Position numbers and translations under genes: made by a program. The notes beneath the pieces were generated by a model, which saw only the letters and a program-made list of their open reading frames with translations, was not told the DNA's origin and did no database searches. Positions 44,445-54,181 of a stretch of 64,000 nt of DNA are shown here, piece after piece. The stretch is from Algoriphagus sp. PAP.12. Its GTDB lineage: Bacteria; Bacteroidota; Bacteroidia; Cytophagales; Cyclobacteriaceae. The stretch is taken from positions 124,001 to 188,000 of the forward strand of contig NZ_JAPPSQ010000010.1 in assembly GCF_026652115.1 (NCBI RefSeq), written 5' to 3'. Within the stretch, counting starts at the first letter, position 1. Each line of letters starts with the position of its first letter.

Positions 44445-47400
44445 TTAAAGATTTTCAGGTTCATATCCTTCATTTACACTAGTATAATCGATGAAATAGC
44501 CAAGACTTTCTTCATCTTCAGGCTGAGGATCATTCTCAGGAATATCATCAACCGAAGCTAATTCTTGAGCAAACTTGTCATCTCCAAAAGACAAGGTTGC
44601 CGTCGCAGGTAGAAGTTGTGCAAACATCGATTCATCGATCTGGTCAGGTTCTACAGATCTCAATTTTGCCAAATTGAAAGCCTCCTCGACACAAAGTCCC
44701 AATTCCTCAAAATCCCAAAGGCCAGTTTTCTCAGGAGTCACTGCCAACAATAAATTTTGTGGGGCTCTAGAATCTGGTTGATTAAAATGGAAGGCAATAC
44801 CGGTGGTTTCTTTTTCATCTGGAATCACCTCCATCCATTCATCAAGCATTAAGGCACAACTGGTCTCTTGAAGATTTTCTGTTCCAAAAAGTAACAAAGA
44901 CAACCTATCTCCATCAGGCTTATAGGTGTCCGGATATGCTGCCCCTAACCAAAAATCTCGCTCAGCAACAGGAGGCAGGGCATTCATATCAAACGGTAAC
45001 TGAGCTGGTTTGAAACTTATTGTATCCTCATTTAAAACTTCTCCCAATATAGAAATCGTCTCTAGGTAATTAAGTCTATTTCTGACGAGAGAAATTCCAG
45101 ACCACCAGTCTTGAGGATAACCTTCAGGATGATGTCTTAATGGACTTTCTGTTAATGCCATATTCAGTTGTGAATTGAGATCGGTTTCATTGGAGATGGT
45201 GACTTTTGGAATCATTTTAAATCCGCTTCCAAAAAATTTGGAACAAAATTCACCTAAGAAACCGACCCATTTACCTTGATCGACCTCCAACTCCAATTCC
45301 GCTAATTTTGCCTGAGCAAATGCGATATTTTCAGCCATTTTGCTTTTCGCAGAAATAATTCTTTGAGCCAAGGACAACACGTCCTCATTTTTATCACTTG
45401 GATAAAAACCAGGGAAACCGAATACCGTCAGGGATTTCAATGATTCGATCGCTAATTCATGTTGAGGTTGAGTATAGCTGGTTTTTGATGCTTCAAATGG
45501 AACTAAAGAATCAAACAAGTCTGAATATTCTGTAAAAGCTGCTTTCATTCTAGTCATTAGATCATCGGTATCAATTCCCGGTGCCACTGGCCCAAAATTG
45601 GAATCATCCTCAGCAATCCTATAGTCTCTGGCATCAGCTCCTCTGGAAGCTCCAACCACCTTACCTAGATGCTGAATCAGGGAAATTATTTCCCCAAAGC
45701 TCAACTTATCAGAGGCTGAGGCCTCATTGAATTTGATCTCAATATCATCATCCTCGCTTGCCCCATTTTGCAATACAAAATCGACACATCTGGCTTTCAA
45801 CTCATTTTGACTTTCTTCCCCTCCTGTAGTGATTAGCATCACCAAATCAATAGGTTGCATTCCAAGATCAAGCAAATTCATAGAGGATTCAGTTTCTCCA
45901 AAAATTAAATTCCAAGAAACCCGTTCAGGATCACCAATTTTTCCTGCAATCCAATTATTCAATGATGGATCCGCTTTACTTCTTGGACTTACGGAAACTC
46001 CAACCCAAGGAGAATTTGTATTCCCTATTACTGGAATTTGTAGAATCGCTCTCTGAGTAACCATCACTCCCTCTCTCATACTTCTGATAATTTCAGGATC
46101 CAAAGGCACTCTTCCTTCTGATATAGAATTTAGAACTGCACTTGCCCGGGTATGATTTCCTCGAACTAATTGATAGACTCCTTCAGCTGTCACCAGATCA
46201 CCCAATGAGTCTATTGCGTCCGCCATATTATCCAATTCATGAATAATCGCTCGCATCTTCTTTCTTTCCAGATCACTAGTCAAAGTCGGCAACTGGCTAC
46301 CCAAACCCCACGGATACCCCTTAAAACTGATTGGAGTAGCCCCTGAGTTGATCAAATTATCTACAAAAGTCTTGTTACCATCCCACTTGCCTTGGTCTTC
46401 CATATTTTTTTCAATGTGATCCAAAAGCGCCAAACCATCTAGGACATTTGCTGCTTTTATCGATTCAGACTGACTGGTGTCTGTCGGATCAACTGAAGAA
46501 TCTGAATAAGTAGGAAACTTCCTTCTTAGACGATAGATGTAGACGTCCATCTCCAATGGATTATTGGCACCGTCCTTATATTTTTCATGTAAAGCTCTTT
46601 CAAACATATAGCCTAAAAGGGCTCCTGTTTCCTGTCCATTGCCAACCCCTTCCAATAAATTCAAAGCCATTCTGACTCTTTTGGAGGTCAAATTGATCGC
46701 CAAAGCATTATTGTTATCACCTTTTGCTTTGATGGAGTTATAACCTGCCCTTAAGACTGCCGCCGTAACAGCATGATTTTGACTTGGACCATGAATGAAT
46801 CCTTGACTATCTGGCAATATTTTTACAGACTGACCATTTGAGGATTCTAATCCCTTTGGCAAATTGGGGGCTACGACTTGTGGACCTGGTGTTTTTTTCA
46901 AATCATGCACAAATCCATAAGCGCCTAAATAAGTTCCGGTAGAATTGGCTTTGCGAAGCTCACGAAGTCTATAATCTGACAAACCAGTCAACCAGGCATC
47001 CAATCGATAACTCACCAAATCGATGTGAGATGAAGTCAATCTTTCCAGTGTTTTCACATCCAAGTCCTTCAATTTCTCAACCGCTCTCCTGGCATAGCTG
47101 GATCGATCATAGATCCAGGCCCCTCGAAGCATCGCCATCAACACCGTATATTGGACTTTATTTTCTCCATCAATTTCAGCTTTTGGGAAATCAGAAAGCT
47201 TCATTTGGATCAACTCCGCCAAGTTATTCTTACTCAAAAGCCATTCAATATAGTTCATGCCTTTATCAGTGACGGCAAGACTTTCTGAACCCAATTCTGG
47301 GTCTTGGACTAGATTTCCTAAGACAAAGTTTCCTTCAGTAAATCTGTTTTTGTAAATATTAGCCTTTGAAATAGCTTTTTCTTGAGTCCCTTTGGTGGTG

Positions 47401-50400
47401 TGCCCTAAGCCTTTCAGCAGCAAATTGTAATTATCCGCCACTTTGAAAGGAGCGTAGGTATCTGTCACATGATCCCAATTGACATTGAAACCAGAACCTT
47501 CCTCATCAGGCTCTTGCCATCTGTTTGCAGCATTAACTCCAAACCTGAAAAAGAATTCCTTGGACAAAGGCTCCAAACCTAAAATTTTCAAAAACTCAGC
47601 TTGAGGATCAGCCCCATATTGAGCACTATTAATATTTAACGGATTCGAGTTGAAAGCATCAAATGCAGCTTTGGTCTGTTTTAAAAACAAAGTCAGATTC
47701 TTAATATAATTTGCCTCTGTCCCCTTTTGGGTAGTCCCTTGGGCTTTGAATAATTTCACCGGGCTTATTGGCAATACCCCATAGGGTTGATTATCTGCTC
47801 TGAAGATTGGCAAGGTGCCCAAAGCGGAAACGTGATGGAGCATAAACAGCATGGTTTGATTGATATCAAAATCCTCCAACAGATTATTTGCCATCACTCT
47901 GAAAAAGTATTTCAAAGTCGAATTAAATAAAGCTCTGTTCATGGCTTTCCCATCACAGATATCTCTTTTTCCGTGATTTCGAATGAAATCTGCAATCTCA
48001 TTCGGAAGCCCCAGAGCCTCTTTAAAATATTGACCATCAGTTACATCTAGCTCGTTATCATCATCATAGCTATTGACATATTGCGGGGATTCTTCAGCAA
48101 AAAACAAATCAAAAGCTCCATCAAAATCATTATCCAAAGCCCTATAAGGTGATTTTACATCTTCGGTATTGTTCGTGGCTGTTCCTGTTGGTAAGTATTC
48201 CAGACCACCATCACTAAACAAGTGATTTGTAAAAAGCTTATCTATTTGATCCTGACTTTCTTGGGCACTTTTATCCTGCACTCCATAGGCCATCACCAAT
48301 TCAAAACCATTGTCCCAATCATCTTTATCCAATGGAATTTTGACTCCCATCCCTGCATCTACTGCAGCATCAAAATCAAACATCCAGCTAAGCTCTTCTG
48401 GAACTTCTAAATCTCCATTAGGAAGATGCTTGAATCTCTCTGCCTGATCTCCACTTGGATCCAAGCTTACCGGCAATGGTTTTTGGACAGTTTTACCTGT
48501 AACGATATGCTGATACTGACCTCCACGTTTAGTGACAATAACAAAACGATCCGGTAAAGCTTCTGTAAAACCTGCTCTATCCCAACTTTTGGTCTTTTTT
48601 TCAACTTCTGAAAAAGTCAAAGTGGGTTTAAATGGCTCATTTAATTCTACCAAATGCTCTTTGTAATAGGAATAGACAATTTTCCCACATTCATTGATCA
48701 AAGATGCCAATTCTTCAATTTGAGCTTTCTGTTCGGCAGAGGTTCTGTTGGTAACCCAACTACCCAACAAATCAATTAGCTGTCTGAAGTAATTAATCGC
48801 TAAATCCAAAGAAGACTTAGTCTCCAAACATGGGGTGAATTTCTTTTCTGAAAGAAGTTTCTTTAGTTGAGTTGGAGCGGTTTTAAAACCTGCCAAGAGC
48901 TTTTCAATCCTTGCCTCATTCTTGGTCCTTACAATCCTTTTTCTTTCATAACCCAAATTCCTAATTAAATAGGCTTCAATTGAGTCTTCAATCTGAGGAA
49001 CCTTCCCGGTTTTTGCCTCTTTCGGTTCTACTGCTCTGATAGCATAAGCAGCTCTTCTTACGCCAAGACTAGCTGCAGCTGCCCTCCAAGCACCTAGTTT
49101 AGCTGCTTGCCTTTCACTTTCCGGCTTACTGAATATTTCCTTGTAGTAATCCTGAGCAATTTGTTCTTCTTGATCCGTTAATCTTTCATCATGATTATCT
49201 ATTGCTATGTCATCCGGAAAAATCCTTACCCACAATTCTTGAACAACTACTGTTTCCACTCTAAAAATCACCTTATCCCTATAGGCTTCATAGAAACGGT
49301 CCCTTGGATCATTAATATCAACCAATTGATCTAAAAGTTGATTCTCAATGGAGACTAGCATCTTATCTGTTTCGACCCTCGTATCATTGGCTTCTGGAAG
49401 CGGGTTGGCGTCCAACACATTATTCACTTGATCTTTGAGACTGAAATAGGCGCTCTTCAATTGGTTATAATCTCCTCTAGGAAGTAAAATTGTACTTGAA
49501 GCAGTTGCCTTTATTTTCTTTTGAAGATCAGAAAGTTGAGTTTTTAAAATCGCAAGATTTTGCTGAGGAGTCTTGATGGTACTACTAACCCTGATAGTTT
49601 CCCTTGCATTCAAAATACTAGTCCGAGAAGCAACAGATGAAAGAGTACTCGTTTTGATTTTGTTTTCTGCAAGGATTTGATTTTCCACTTTTTTGAAACC
49701 AGGCTCCAGCTCCTGCAAATCCTTCATAAACGTAGTCAACTGGGTATTTAACCTTGTAATCGCAGCTTTTTCAATCCTAGTTTTTGGAGTTACTTTTTGG
49801 GATACCCTCTGAAAAATTAGAAGTTGCCTTTTCAGGTTAGCATAGTTCGTCTTTAACTGCTTGATATCGTTCAAATCACCATCTAATGGCAATAGCGCAT
49901 TTTTCTGAATGGATTTTAGCTGGGTTGTGAGTTCCTTGTAAACAACAGATAAGGTTCTGAAATCTTTTATCCCAACTCTATTTTTTGCAGCTAAAAAGAA
50001 GTTTGCTTTTACAATCTGAGCATTGAGCTGCTTGATTGGGAAAGTTTTGATGGTCTCTCTAAACCGAACTACAGGTACTGTTTCTTTATCAATCTTTTCC
50101 TTCAGAGCATTGATCTTCTTTCGAAGCTCATACTCCTCCTTTTTCAAGTCTTTTTGTCCGGTATACCCGATTTTAAAATTGGTCAAGCGAACATTCCCGC
50201 TTTTATGCTGTCTCTTGATGTAAGATATCTTACTTTGGATCTTTTGGATCATATCCTCTGTAGCCCGGAAATCCGGAGAATCCGCAATTTCATCCATCTG
50301 TGCCAGCTGAGTTTCTATATTCTTCAACTCTTTATCCAAACTGGCAGCATTGATTTTATTTGAAACGAAAATAGAATCGATGCTTTTCTCCAACTTCACT

Positions 50401-50942
50401 AGAGCATCTAAGTAAAGCTTCCCCTTTTCGTAAATAATCTTGGATGGAGTTTTAATTCGTTCCACCGCATTGATCAATTCACCGACCTCCTTATTTAATT
50501 CTACTTTAGATTTGGAAATGGAAGAAGCTACACTAATGGATTGCATCAAAGACATCAAGTCCCCGGCGGCATCACGAAGCACCACTTTGTCCACCCTTGG
50601 AGTTTCTTCAATTTTGTTGACGCTTGCAGCAATTTTTTCTACTTCACTCTTAAAAACAGAAAGTTTCCTTCCAATCTCAGGGGCTTTTGTTTTTTCCTCT
50701 TCCACTTTTTGGAAGTAAACCTGGATATCATAAATCAGCTTATAAGTACTCTGAACGGCGATATTGGTAATGCCTTTTGAAGGGCTCACGGGTTTCACCA
50801 CCCTCGAGTACTCCATAAACTTGGTCTCCAGTCGTACCGGAAGCAATAAAACAGGAAAATCATCACTTCTCTGATTAAAAGAAGTTTTGATTTGATGAAA
50901 AATCGGATCGTTATATTTTCCTACTAATTGAGGGATAGACAT
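44445..50942 (-). CDS. Giant-operon gene 3: 2165-residue protein with coiled-coil insertion
   Basis: The function is unknown; no signal peptide or TM helix. FPVLLLPVRLETKF (29-42) and ELWVRIFPDDIAIDNHDERL (from about 569) appear to be two halves of one conserved motif region. Between them lies about 525 residues of Lys/Leu/Glu-rich heptad-like sequence, a probable long coiled coil. Downstream come AAGLGVRR-like AAAASLGVRRAAYAIRAVEP, DAAVDAGMGVKIPLDKDDWD and FELVMAYGVQDKSAQ (about 855-890), LEYLPTGTATNNTED, and YGVLPISP. No catalytic motif is seen. It starts 5 bp after gene 2's stop and ends 2 bp before gene 4's start. Confidence 0.87.
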   Translation of the reverse strand: MSIPQLVGKYNDPIFHQIKTSFNQRSDDFPVLLLPVRLETKFMEYSRVVKPVSPSKGITNIAVQSTYKLIYDIQVYFQKVEEEKTKAPEIGRKLSVFKSEVEKIAASVNKIEETPRVDKVVLRDAAGDLMSLMQSISVASSISKSKVELNKEVGELINAVERIKTPSKIIYEKGKLYLDALVKLEKSIDSIFVSNKINAASLDKELKNIETQLAQMDEIADSPDFRATEDMIQKIQSKISYIKRQHKSGNVRLTNFKIGYTGQKDLKKEEYELRKKINALKEKIDKETVPVVRFRETIKTFPIKQLNAQIVKANFFLAAKNRVGIKDFRTLSVVYKELTTQLKSIQKNALLPLDGDLNDIKQLKTNYANLKRQLLIFQRVSQKVTPKTRIEKAAITRLNTQLTTFMKDLQELEPGFKKVENQILAENKIKTSTLSSVASRTSILNARETIRVSSTIKTPQQNLAILKTQLSDLQKKIKATASSTILLPRGDYNQLKSAYFSLKDQVNNVLDANPLPEANDTRVETDKMLVSIENQLLDQLVDINDPRDRFYEAYRDKVIFRVETVVVQELWVRIFPDDIAIDNHDERLTDQEEQIAQDYYKEIFSKPESERQAAKLGAWRAAAASLGVRRAAYAIRAVEPKEAKTGKVPQIEDSIEAYLIRNLGYERKRIVRTKNEARIEKLLAGFKTAPTQLKKLLSEKKFTPCLETKSSLDLAINYFRQLIDLLGSWVTNRTSAEQKAQIEELASLINECGKIVYSYYKEHLVELNEPFKPTLTFSEVEKKTKSWDRAGFTEALPDRFVIVTKRGGQYQHIVTGKTVQKPLPVSLDPSGDQAERFKHLPNGDLEVPEELSWMFDFDAAVDAGMGVKIPLDKDDWDNGFELVMAYGVQDKSAQESQDQIDKLFTNHLFSDGGLEYLPTGTATNNTEDVKSPYRALDNDFDGAFDLFFAEESPQYVNSYDDDNELDVTDGQYFKEALGLPNEIADFIRNHGKRDICDGKAMNRALFNSTLKYFFRVMANNLLEDFDINQTMLFMLHHVSALGTLPIFRADNQPYGVLPISPVKLFKAQGTTQKGTEANYIKNLTLFLKQTKAAFDAFNSNPLNINSAQYGADPQAEFLKILGLEPLSKEFFFRFGVNAANRWQEPDEEGSGFNVNWDHVTDTYAPFKVADNYNLLLKGLGHTTKGTQEKAISKANIYKNRFTEGNFVLGNLVQDPELGSESLAVTDKGMNYIEWLLSKNNLAELIQMKLSDFPKAEIDGENKVQYTVLMAMLRGAWIYDRSSYARRAVEKLKDLDVKTLERLTSSHIDLVSYRLDAWLTGLSDYRLRELRKANSTGTYLGAYGFVHDLKKTPGPQVVAPNLPKGLESSNGQSVKILPDSQGFIHGPSQNHAVTAAVLRAGYNSIKAKGDNNNALAINLTSKRVRMALNLLEGVGNGQETGALLGYMFERALHEKYKDGANNPLEMDVYIYRLRRKFPTYSDSSVDPTDTSQSESIKAANVLDGLALLDHIEKNMEDQGKWDGNKTFVDNLINSGATPISFKGYPWGLGSQLPTLTSDLERKKMRAIIHELDNMADAIDSLGDLVTAEGVYQLVRGNHTRASAVLNSISEGRVPLDPEIIRSMREGVMVTQRAILQIPVIGNTNSPWVGVSVSPRSKADPSLNNWIAGKIGDPERVSWNLIFGETESSMNLLDLGMQPIDLVMLITTGGEESQNELKARCVDFVLQNGASEDDDIEIKFNEASASDKLSFGEIISLIQHLGKVVGASRGADARDYRIAEDDSNFGPVAPGIDTDDLMTRMKAAFTEYSDLFDSLVPFEASKTSYTQPQHELAIESLKSLTVFGFPGFYPSDKNEDVLSLAQRIISAKSKMAENIAFAQAKLAELELEVDQGKWVGFLGEFCSKFFGSGFKMIPKVTISNETDLNSQLNMALTESPLRHHPEGYPQDWWSGISLVRNRLNYLETISILGEVLNEDTISFKPAQLPFDMNALPPVAERDFWLGAAYPDTYKPDGDRLSLLLFGTENLQETSCALMLDEWMEVIPDEKETTGIAFHFNQPDSRAPQNLLLAVTPEKTGLWDFEELGLCVEEAFNLAKLRSVEPDQIDESMFAQLLPATATLSFGDDKFAQELASVDDIPENDPQPEDEESLGYFIDYTSVNEGYEPENL

Positions 50943-50947
50943 AGCGC

Positions 50948-53900
50948 TTAATCGGTTAGCATGGTTGAAGCATGACGTGCAAAAAGAATTGGGGATTGAT
51001 AAAGAATATAGGCCATATCACTGCTGCTTCCACCCCATTGGGCAGCACGCGGGCCTGTTCCGCCAGGGCTCAGATTGATCGTCACCCCATTGATTTTCAA
51101 ATACGGTGGAGTCGTTGTCGGATCTCCTGTGATATTCGACCAAGTGACTTGATTCCAATTATCTGGAGTGGTATCCAATTGACCTTCTCCCAAATCATCC
51201 AATCCAAAACTGACTTGACCCGGTCTTTCTCTCAAGACAAAAAACCAACCCGGATTATTCGTGCGATTTCCATTAGCTTCCTCTTGAGACAGCTCAAATC
51301 CAAAGAAATAAACATCAGGTTCAATAGTCCCAGTAATTACAGGCCACATAACGTTACCTGGAGTATCATAATCAGTCAACTCTCGCTGTAATGCAGGATT
51401 TCCGTTTTTATATTTTGCCTTTTGGGCATAAACCAATGTATTTGGGTATTTTCTTAGCAAATCCCCTTTAATCAACAATACCAAATCAGGACCTGGTTTC
51501 TCCTCATTTTGCCCCAAAGGTTTATTCCATTTATGAATCTCCTTGATGTCAGCTCTAGCATTTTGATTGGCAAGCATTGCATCCACGTAGGCATCATAGT
51601 CTTCTCCTAATTCAACATCATTCATTGGGTCATTGTCGTATTCCCAGAAGTGGCGGAAGTAGCTCCCCCGCATATCTGTTGGGAATTCTCTCCAAAGCAA
51701 TTCTCTGGAGAACTCATGATTCATTCCCATCATGAATGATTCAATAAACTCTCTATTGGTTTCCATCAAAGTGATGGTATTGGGTTCTATTTCTGAAATA
51801 TTAGGAATGATATAATCTGGAGATATCTCTTTCAAATAATCATAAACCGGAATCGGGAATCTCGGATATGCCATGATTGGCTTATTATTATTGGCATATC
51901 GGGCCATGAAAAAGGAAGACAATTTCCGATCAAAATTGAATACTGGGTTCAGTTTGACCTTGATCTGATCTAAAAAATTAACTGCTAAAACTGGCTTGAC
52001 AGGCTTTTTGAAAACCTTAACCAAATTCACATTATTTACCTTGGATATGAACTTGGTCTGAAAGCTTGAAAGATAGTCTTGTCTGCTTTTGACGATTTCG
52101 CTATGAACGAATTGAAGTGGTTCAGGGACAGGAGGTGAATCTTTGATAAACCATACTTGATCGGAAGGCCCATAAAGCCCTTGCTGAAAATTCTCGCTTA
52201 TTCTTTCATCAAAGACTTTAGGATCAACTTTAAGCATCCTATTAATCCCATCCATGCTTTTTTGCTTGATTCCATTCAATATAGCTGTAGCTCTTTCAAC
52301 CTCATCCGCTTCAAAGTCTCCCGGAAGATGAGGCAATACTTGGATTGTGGTAAAAGCGACATTTGGGAATTTTAGAATTGCATTGGCAAGATGCTCCATA
52401 AATGAAACGGGAGGATCTAACACCACACTATTGATCGCCTCAAAAGCATTCAAAGTAGGCAAAACAATTTTCGGCTCTGATTTACTTGGAGCTGCTGATA
52501 TCTTGCCCGCATTACCCTCTTTTACGTTCAGTTTTTGAAAGAAAGTAGGATTCAGGATTTCCAGAGCACCATCTACACCATTGTTCATTAATGCTGTAGG
52601 CGTAAAATTATTGGCAACTTTTAGAAAGGTCCCTGACCTAATAGCAGTCGGAACAGTTGATTTTTTGATCTCCTTTTTAATAGTTGCATTAGCATCAAAC
52701 TTCATCATTTCAAATGCCTTTCCTGCGGCATTGATCAGATCCATACTTTGAAGTTTGAACACTTTTTTTGCAGCTAAAGCCTTGGTGGCTCTTTTCATCA
52801 ACTCACTCTCGCGAATCTTCTGATTGGCCTCATTGATTTCACCAATCTGTTCCCAAGCCATTTCCATAAATTTGTCCTGATGTTTTTGGACTACCTGAAC
52901 TCCTAAACCTGCCGCAGATCTGTAACTCGGATGGAGGTTAATTTTATGAATCCAATCATTACTATTTGCTTGAAGCTTCAGGATTCCTTTGTGCATTTTC
53001 CCGTAAATCGGCGGAGTGATAATCGGGTCCTCTTCAACAATCGGAGAATAAAAAAATGAAGGATTCACCAATGGGACTGTGTCTTGAAGATCCATCGAGA
53101 GATTCAAAACATCCAGCAATTGCTTTTTCAAATCCATATTACTCAATGGCCATGGAGCCGTCTGGTAATTGGGATGTCTCATAGCACCTTCCACAAATCC
53201 TAAAGCATCATCTCCAATAGGTTTGATTCCAAATCCCAACTCCTTCATCTCCATTTCTCGCTTGCCAATGTTTTCTGGAAGCTCACGAGCCTCAAGTAGC
53301 TCAGCAAGGCTTTCAAAATCCCCTCCTTCATCCACTTTAAAAGACCAAGTGAAATAATAAGGATAACTGGATGGATTTGTTCCTCCTGAAATCGCGGATC
53401 TTGTCCAAGAAGTTTTTTGTGCAGGAATCCCTTCAGTGTCCAAACCCAAACCTGCCAATCTGCCCGTTTCAAAAGCCGGAATTAAAAAAGCATGGTACAC
53501 ATTGGGATCAAAGTCCAAACTTGGATTGGGACCTGTATACTCCAGCTTTCTCGGACACAGCACCCTAGAAAGTGCCAAATCAGGATTTTTGGCCAGTTTC
53601 CCGGCTAATTGACTTGCCGCATTTGCAGGATTATCTCCTAAATCTTCCAATACATGCACATGTGCCAAAGCAAAAGTGTCTTTTTCATTACAAAAGGCTT
53701 TTGACAAAGCATCGTTGGTAATATTTATAAAAGGTGTCGGAGTTCCTCCAGTGCTTTTCTCAAATTCATTTTCCTTCAAAACGATCAAAGCCAACCAAGG
53801 CCTAAGCTTATTGCCAACAGCCTTAGCCGGTGTAAATCTCCAAGGAAGATCTTCCTCGTAGAACTCAACATAACAAAGGTTGTTGGTTTCAAAATTGGCC

Positions 53901-54178
53901 ACCCCTCTTTTGGGATGAACCCGAATTATCGATTTGGAATTTACTCCCAAAACATCTCCTGGGCCTTGAACTTTGACCACTTTTTGGACTGGTGCAGGTA
54001 TATGCTCCAGCTCACCTTTTGTGGCTTTCAAGTTGACCGAAACAGTAATTTCAGGTCTCTCCACAGCGGCATTGTTGGGAATAGCATTTCCCAAAAAATC
54101 GGCTTCAATGATTTCATTTCCTAAGCCTTTGCGCACCCATGGCAAAAAAGAATAACTAGCTAAAACAGAATCTGGCAT
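50948..54178 (-). CDS. Giant-operon gene 2: conserved hypothetical, 1076 residues
   Basis: The function is unknown; no signal peptide. Recognisable blocks are LPWRFTPAKAVGNKLRPWLA followed by LIVLKENEF (about 111-140), PPIYGKMHKG, NLHPSYRSAAGLGVQVVQKH followed by AWEQIGEINEANQKIRESEL (about 410-465), MNHEFSRELLWREFPTDMRG (about 816-836), and GPDLVLLIKGDLLRKYPNTL (about 891-911). The Trp/Pro-rich blocks are reminiscent of uncharacterised large proteins from Actinobacteria and Cyanobacteria (from memory). Some of the central part is helical. It starts 3 bp after gene 1's stop. Confidence 0.87.
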   Translation of the reverse strand: MPDSVLASYSFLPWVRKGLGNEIIEADFLGNAIPNNAAVERPEITVSVNLKATKGELEHIPAPVQKVVKVQGPGDVLGVNSKSIIRVHPKRGVANFETNNLCYVEFYEEDLPWRFTPAKAVGNKLRPWLALIVLKENEFEKSTGGTPTPFINITNDALSKAFCNEKDTFALAHVHVLEDLGDNPANAASQLAGKLAKNPDLALSRVLCPRKLEYTGPNPSLDFDPNVYHAFLIPAFETGRLAGLGLDTEGIPAQKTSWTRSAISGGTNPSSYPYYFTWSFKVDEGGDFESLAELLEARELPENIGKREMEMKELGFGIKPIGDDALGFVEGAMRHPNYQTAPWPLSNMDLKKQLLDVLNLSMDLQDTVPLVNPSFFYSPIVEEDPIITPPIYGKMHKGILKLQANSNDWIHKINLHPSYRSAAGLGVQVVQKHQDKFMEMAWEQIGEINEANQKIRESELMKRATKALAAKKVFKLQSMDLINAAGKAFEMMKFDANATIKKEIKKSTVPTAIRSGTFLKVANNFTPTALMNNGVDGALEILNPTFFQKLNVKEGNAGKISAAPSKSEPKIVLPTLNAFEAINSVVLDPPVSFMEHLANAILKFPNVAFTTIQVLPHLPGDFEADEVERATAILNGIKQKSMDGINRMLKVDPKVFDERISENFQQGLYGPSDQVWFIKDSPPVPEPLQFVHSEIVKSRQDYLSSFQTKFISKVNNVNLVKVFKKPVKPVLAVNFLDQIKVKLNPVFNFDRKLSSFFMARYANNNKPIMAYPRFPIPVYDYLKEISPDYIIPNISEIEPNTITLMETNREFIESFMMGMNHEFSRELLWREFPTDMRGSYFRHFWEYDNDPMNDVELGEDYDAYVDAMLANQNARADIKEIHKWNKPLGQNEEKPGPDLVLLIKGDLLRKYPNTLVYAQKAKYKNGNPALQRELTDYDTPGNVMWPVITGTIEPDVYFFGFELSQEEANGNRTNNPGWFFVLRERPGQVSFGLDDLGEGQLDTTPDNWNQVTWSNITGDPTTTPPYLKINGVTINLSPGGTGPRAAQWGGSSSDMAYILYQSPILFARHASTMLTD

Positions 54179-54181
54179 AAT

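Noticed and set aside
50972..51391. 139-codon open frame opposite giant gene 2
   Set aside because: Low-complexity translation; it overlaps conserved C-terminal sequence of the giant protein.
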